Of a DNA stretch of 41,699 nt, positions 37,456 to 41,699 are shown piece after piece (the first letter of the stretch is position 1; each line of letters opens with the position of its first letter). The DNA comes from an uncultured Clostridia bacterium (GTDB lineage: Bacteria > Bacillota > Clostridia > Oscillospirales > Ruminococcaceae): positions 1-41,699 of the forward strand of contig CANQYC010000003.1 in assembly GCA_947627945.1 (NCBI GenBank), given 5' to 3'. The translations under genes and the position numbers were made by a program. The notes beneath the pieces were generated by a model. It was not told where the DNA came from and did no database searches. It worked only from the letters and a program-made list of their open reading frames with translations.

Positions 37456-38739
37456 ATGAACGATTATACAATTGATACCAAATGTGTACAGGGAGGGTAT
37501 ACGCCCGGAAACGGAGAACCCCGCCAGATACCGATCATCCAGTCCACCACTTTCAAGTACGAGACGAGCGAGCAGATGGGAAAGCTGTTCGATCTGGAAG
37601 AAAGCGGCTATTTCTACACCCGTCTCCAGAATCCGACGAATGATATGGTCGCTGCCAAAATTTGTGAACTGGAGGGCGGTGCGGCGGCAATGCTGACTTC
37701 CTCCGGGCAGGCTGCCAATTTCTTTGCCATCTTCAATATCGCCTCCTGCGGCGATCATGTCGTGGCATGCTCAACGATCTATGGCGGCACTTACAATCTT
37801 TTCCATGTCACCATGAAGAAAATGGGCATCGAGTTTACATTCGTCGATCCAAACTGTTCAGAAGAAGAGCTGAATGCGGCATTTCGTCCCGAAACAAAGG
37901 CAGTTTTCGGGGAGACCATCGCAAACCCCGCACTCACCGTCCTCGATATTGAAAAATTTGCCAAGGCAGCACATGCGCATGGGGTGCCGCTGATCGTGGA
38001 CAATACCTTTGCAACACCCGTGAACTGCCGCCCGTTTGAGTGGGGATGCGACATTGTGACACATTCCACAACAAAATACATGGACGGACACGGAGCCGGT
38101 GTCGGCGGCTGTATCGTGGACAGCGGCAAATTTGACTGGCTTGCACATGCGGATAAATTTCCGGGACTTACCACGCCGGACGACAGCTATCACGGTGTGA
38201 CCTATGCGGAAAAATTTGGTCTGGGCGGTGCGTTCATCACAAAATGCACGGCGCAGCTGATGCGGGACTTCGGTTCGATCCAGTCTCCGCAGAATGCATT
38301 TATCCTCAATCTCGGACTGGAAAGTCTGCATGTCCGGATGCCGAGGCACTGTGAAAACGGGCTTGCCGTTGCGAAATTTCTGAAAAGCCATCCGAAGATC
38401 CGGTTTGTGACATACCCGTCTCTGGAGGGCGATCCCTACTATGAACTGGCAAAGAAATACATGCCGGACGGCACCTGCGGCGTGGTGTCCTTTGGGTTCC
38501 ACGGTGGGAGAGCTGCTGCGGAAATGTTCATGAAGCATCTGAAACTTGCCGCCATCGAGACGCATGTCGCCGATGCACGCACCTGCTGTCTGCATCCGGC
38601 TTCTGCGACACACCGGCAGATGAATGACAAGGAACTGGAAGCCGCTGGCATCAGCTCGGATCTTGTGCGCATGTCGTGCGGACTTGAAAATGCGGCGGAT
38701 CTGATCGCAGATATTTCACAGGCTCTGGAAAAAATATGA
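37456..38739 (+). CDS. O-acetylhomoserine aminocarboxypropyltransferase/cysteine synthase family, PLP-dependent (MetY-like)
   Basis: MNDYTIDTKCVQGGYTPGNGEPRQIPIIQSTTFKYETSEQMGKLFDLEESGYFYTRLQNPTNDMVAAKICELEGGAAAMLTSSGQAANFF...DIVTHSTTKYMDGHGAGVGG (PLP lysine); start set at 37456. Confidence 0.94.
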   Translation: MNDYTIDTKCVQGGYTPGNGEPRQIPIIQSTTFKYETSEQMGKLFDLEESGYFYTRLQNPTNDMVAAKICELEGGAAAMLTSSGQAANFFAIFNIASCGDHVVACSTIYGGTYNLFHVTMKKMGIEFTFVDPNCSEEELNAAFRPETKAVFGETIANPALTVLDIEKFAKAAHAHGVPLIVDNTFATPVNCRPFEWGCDIVTHSTTKYMDGHGAGVGGCIVDSGKFDWLAHADKFPGLTTPDDSYHGVTYAEKFGLGGAFITKCTAQLMRDFGSIQSPQNAFILNLGLESLHVRMPRHCENGLAVAKFLKSHPKIRFVTYPSLEGDPYYELAKKYMPDGTCGVVSFGFHGGRAAAEMFMKHLKLAAIETHVADARTCCLHPASATHRQMNDKELEAAGISSDLVRMSCGLENAADLIADISQALEKI

Positions 38740-38802
38740 TATTGACAGAGCAGCATGCGCCTGTTGATTACCGGGGACGGATCTTGAAAAGGGGAACACC
38801 AT

Positions 38803-39837
38803 ATGAAACGAATTCTGGCTGGTCTGCTCAGTGTCCTGCTTTGCGTGCCGCTGACAGGCTGTCATAAAAATAATACGGCACAAAGCGAGAAGTCCGCACC
38901 GGATTTCATGCCCTTGACAGAAATTGTTGACGGGCGGAAAGATGTGTATCTGATCGTGAAGGTGCTGGAGAACAGCAGCTACTGGGATGTCATCATCGAG
39001 GGCGCACGGGATGCGGGAAATGACCTTGACTGCAATGTGTACTACAGCGGCTCCTATGTCGAGACCGACTGGGCATCCCATGAACGGCTGCTGAATGAGG
39101 CCTCTGCTGCCGGTGCGGATGCCATCGTACTGGCACCGGATGATTCTGTGAATCTGTCGGGCAAGATCGATGAGGTCTACAGTAAAGGTATCCCGCTCGT
39201 GCTGATCGACACCATTGCCAATACGGAAAATTATGATGTGTGTTACATGACGGACAACCTGATGGCGGGGCAGGAGGCAGCCAAGGAAATGCTCTCCCTG
39301 CTCGAAAAACAGGGAACGGATGCCTCCGAGCCGGCACAGGTCGGCATTCAGGTCGGGGCAACGTCCTCCCTGACGATCATTGAACGGCTGGCAGGATTTT
39401 TCCAGTACTGGAGCAAGTATGCGCCGCCCGCATGGGAGGTCATACCGGACGTGAAATGCAATGAGGGCGATACAGAAAAGGCTGTAGCATGTGCGGAGGA
39501 ATTGCTGGAGTATCCCGATCTCAAAGGGGTGTTCGGTGCAAACAACGGCTCCACGGTCGGGTTTGCCAAAGTCATCCGGGAACAGGAACGGAAAGATGTG
39601 GCAGTTGTCGGGTTTGACTATTCTGAGGAGATCGCAGGTCTCATCATGGATGATGACTATACAGTCTCCACCATTCTGCAAAAGCAATATGACATGGGGT
39701 ATATGGGCGTAGATACGGCATTGTCCCTGACCGACGGCGAGGAGATGCCTGTGAAGTTCATTGATACGGGCGTTATCGTCGTCAGTCAGGATACACTTCA
39801 ACAAAAAGAAGTGCAGGAAGCACTGTCGTATAATTGA
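38803..39837 (+). CDS. periplasmic sugar-binding-type lipoprotein (Peripla_BP_4-like)
   Basis: Lipobox LTGC in MKRILAGLLSVLLCVPLTGCHKN; VYLIVKVLENSSYWDVIIEGARDAG...DAIVLAPDDSVNLSGKIDEVYSKGIPLVLIDT...GVFGANNGSTVGFAKVIREQ. Confidence 0.92.
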   Translation: MKRILAGLLSVLLCVPLTGCHKNNTAQSEKSAPDFMPLTEIVDGRKDVYLIVKVLENSSYWDVIIEGARDAGNDLDCNVYYSGSYVETDWASHERLLNEASAAGADAIVLAPDDSVNLSGKIDEVYSKGIPLVLIDTIANTENYDVCYMTDNLMAGQEAAKEMLSLLEKQGTDASEPAQVGIQVGATSSLTIIERLAGFFQYWSKYAPPAWEVIPDVKCNEGDTEKAVACAEELLEYPDLKGVFGANNGSTVGFAKVIREQERKDVAVVGFDYSEEIAGLIMDDDYTVSTILQKQYDMGYMGVDTALSLTDGEEMPVKFIDTGVIVVSQDTLQQKEVQEALSYN

Positions 39838-39845
39838 GGTGAGTC

Positions 39846-41360
39846 ATGAAGAAAAACCAATCTGAGATGCATTCTGAGGGGATCAGTGAAAATGTGTCAT
39901 TTGTCAGAATGCTGGTGATCTATCTGCTGATCTGCGGTATCGGGGTAACGCTGCTTCTGGTCAGCTTTGACTCCCTCATCCGGGAGCATGACAAAAAGCT
40001 GACGACAGATATTTGCAGTCTGGTGACAGAAAAAATGAACAACTCCATCCGGTATATGACAAGTGCGGCGCAGAATATGGCGGATGTCTTTTCGGCGCAG
40101 GATTATGAGGATCTGCAGGAGCTGTACGATACCCTGTCACTCTCACAGCAGGACAGCAGCTATGTCAGTCTCGGCTTTATTGATGCCAATAAAAAGATCT
40201 ATGCCACGCCGACAGAGCTGGAGGAATTTGAAAAGTGGGGGCTGCTCGAAACGGCAGATCTGGCGGATCCGATCTCCATTTCTGCGCCCTACCGATCCGG
40301 TGCAACGGGGCAGCCGGTGTATACCATGTTTGCGGATCTTACATATGACAACGGCAAAAAGGGCTATTTGTTCCTGACGTATCCGCTGAAAGAGATACAG
40401 ACTATGGCATATACTGAGTCGCTGTCGGAAGATACGGAGATCTGGCTGATGGAGGCAGCATCTGACAACATCATCCAGTGCGCCGGTTCCAGCACCTATT
40501 CCATCGGGAGCTGGAACAATGCGCTGCTTTCGATGCGGATGCAGATCGACGCTGCGGATGAAAATGCGTACATCCAGTGGAAAGACAAGATGCTCCACGG
40601 CGAAAAAAGTGCCAGCGTGAGCTACCATATCGGCAAGGAGACCTATACACAGGTATATTCCGATATTGACTTCATGTACGGCTGGTATGTGGTGGTGCGT
40701 ATCCCGAGCAGCTCGCTTTCGTCTGCCATCCAGCAATTTAGGAAGAATGTCATACTGTTCCTGTCCGTGCTGCTTGTAGCGACTGCCATCCTGTTCGTCC
40801 TGCTGCATAAACGGGAGGCGGCTGAAAAACGTGTGCTGGAAAATCTTTCTGTCCACGATCCCCTGACGTCGGTCATGAACCGGCGGGCATTCGATTTTGC
40901 GGCAGAGAACTATCTCGAAAAGGGTGCCAGAGCAGGCGCATCGCTGCTGTTCATGGATGTGGATTATTTCAAGCAGGTCAACGACCGCTTCGGGCATGAT
41001 GCCGGCGACCGGATACTGAAAGAGTTTTCGGCTGCTTTGCGTGAATTGTTCGGTGAAACGAGCTATATTTCCAGATACGGCGGCGATGAATTTGTCATTC
41101 TGGTGCGCAGTGCGGACACCGTGAAAGTCAGCGAACGGCTCACACATCTGCAAAAGAAAGCGGCAGCGATCAAGCCAAGTGACCATCCGGAGGAATATGG
41201 CGATTTTGTCCTGACGTTCAGCTGCGGTGCGGCGGTGTTCCCGAAAGACGGAGAACATTTTCAGGAACTGAAAGCAAGCGCAGACAGTGCCTTGTATCGT
41301 GTGAAGAAGAATGGACGGAACCATTTCGGATGGTATTTTGAGATGCCGGGAAGTAAATAA
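39846..41360 (+). CDS. membrane sensor diguanylate cyclase (extracellular Cache-like domain, TM, GGDEF)
   Basis: Two TM segments flanking a ~270-aa extracellular region; LSVHDPLTSVMNRRAFD...MDVDYFKQVNDRFGHDAGDRIL...YISRYGGDEFVILV. Confidence 0.94.
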   Translation: MKKNQSEMHSEGISENVSFVRMLVIYLLICGIGVTLLLVSFDSLIREHDKKLTTDICSLVTEKMNNSIRYMTSAAQNMADVFSAQDYEDLQELYDTLSLSQQDSSYVSLGFIDANKKIYATPTELEEFEKWGLLETADLADPISISAPYRSGATGQPVYTMFADLTYDNGKKGYLFLTYPLKEIQTMAYTESLSEDTEIWLMEAASDNIIQCAGSSTYSIGSWNNALLSMRMQIDAADENAYIQWKDKMLHGEKSASVSYHIGKETYTQVYSDIDFMYGWYVVVRIPSSSLSSAIQQFRKNVILFLSVLLVATAILFVLLHKREAAEKRVLENLSVHDPLTSVMNRRAFDFAAENYLEKGARAGASLLFMDVDYFKQVNDRFGHDAGDRILKEFSAALRELFGETSYISRYGGDEFVILVRSADTVKVSERLTHLQKKAAAIKPSDHPEEYGDFVLTFSCGAAVFPKDGEHFQELKASADSALYRVKKNGRNHFGWYFEMPGSK

Positions 41361-41370
41361 ACAGAATGAT

Positions 41371-41409
41371 AAAAAGCAGCCTGTACAAGTTGTGCGGGCT
41401 GCTTTTTTT
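41371..41409 (+). terminator. terminator downstream of the diguanylate cyclase gene
   Basis: AAAAAGCAGCC...GGCTGCTTTTTTT. Confidence 0.93.
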
Positions 41410-41411
41410 GT

Positions 41412-41649
41412 GGGTGCGGGGTGTGACCCGCTACATCTTTATATTTGTATATATGTTGGCATAACAATGATCTTGTTATGCATTTATATTTGTGTATATG
41501 GGAACATGGTAATGATCCTGCTATGCCTTAACATAAGGATGCGGGTGTGACCCCGCTATGCTGCATGGGGTGCGGGGTGTGACCCCACTGGGGGTGCGGG
41601 GTGTAACCCCCGCTACGCCCTGCCATGCGGGGGTGCAACCCCCGCAAGA
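41412..41649. repeat. array of degenerate hairpin repeats, (G)GGTGCGGGGTGTGACCCCGC type
   Basis: Copies near 41412-41433, 41537-41560, 41567-41590, 41591-41617, 41624-41649. Confidence 0.75.
41438..41527. repeat. two tandem 45-nt A/T-rich units
   Basis: 41438-41482 and 41483-41527, about 34/45 identical by eye; first carries GCATAACA-ATGATCT-TGTTATGC. Confidence 0.75.
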
Positions 41650-41652
41650 TAG

Positions 41653-41689
41653 CCCCCTCCCCTTCAGGGGAGGGGGTCGGGGGGTGGGG
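41653..41689. repeat. C/G-rich inverted repeat with adjacent G-quadruplex-type motif
   Basis: CCCCCTCCCCTTCAGGGGAGGGGG then TCGGGGGGTGGGG; GGGGAGGGGGTCGGGGGGTGGGG gives four G-runs. Confidence 0.7.
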
Positions 41690-41699
41690 CAAATGCCAA

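Noticed and set aside
37200-37456. Possible SAM riboswitch or T-box before the metY-type gene
   Set aside because: The promoter at 37393-37421 leaves a leader of only about 30 nt and no S-box/T-box motif was seen. An AAACGC(T)CCCTC...GAGGGGCGTTT hairpin upstream lies before the promoter.
38716-39804. 362-aa minus-strand ORF opposite the binding lipoprotein (likewise 40143..41324 opposite the GGDEF gene)
   Set aside because: Antisense shadows; plus-strand products carry a lipobox and GGDEF motif respectively.
41311-41550. 79-aa ORF with apparent 15-aa repeats (IYICIYVGITMILLC / IYICVYGNMVMILLC)
   Set aside because: Overlaps the end of the cyclase gene out of frame and runs through its terminator; the peptide repeat simply mirrors the tandem 45-nt DNA units.
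41412-41649. Possible CRISPR array at the right edge
   Set aside because: Repeats are degenerate, irregularly spaced and lack uniform unique spacers; no cas genes in the window.

Overview
41.7-kb chromosomal window with the character of a Clostridia/Oscillospiraceae (Ruminococcus-like) genome; the taxonomic guess rests on a dockerin-bearing esterase and gene style, not on a search. Most genes are housekeeping and lie on the minus strand up to about 28 kb. They include a PyrR-controlled pyrimidine operon (pyrR-pyrC-pyrF-carA-carB-pyrK-pyrD), ruvX/yqgF, trmL-like, degV-like, relA/spoT, recJ, three tRNAs (Leu-CAA, Ser-TGA, Ser-GCT), a CDF transporter, a membrane/VWA pair and a large hybrid histidine kinase. 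The right part is more accessory: nrdD-nrdG-GIY-YIG, a two-headed SGNH esterase with an internal dockerin, a MATE transporter and a CarD-like regulator, a MetY-type enzyme, and an orphan periplasmic sugar-binding lipoprotein paired with a sensor diguanylate cyclase. The most interesting unexplained signal is a pair of homologous hairpin/poly-U leader elements, one immediately upstream of the CarD-like gene and one immediately upstream of the MATE gene. They look like an attenuator duplicated together with its ribosome-binding site. Other points worth checking are a tRNA-Leu apparently co-transcribed with a DUF4317 mRNA, NrdR-box-like sites before nrdD, and an array of degenerate hairpin repeats at the right edge. 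Nothing resembling a CRISPR array, prophage, transposase or recognisable defence island was seen.
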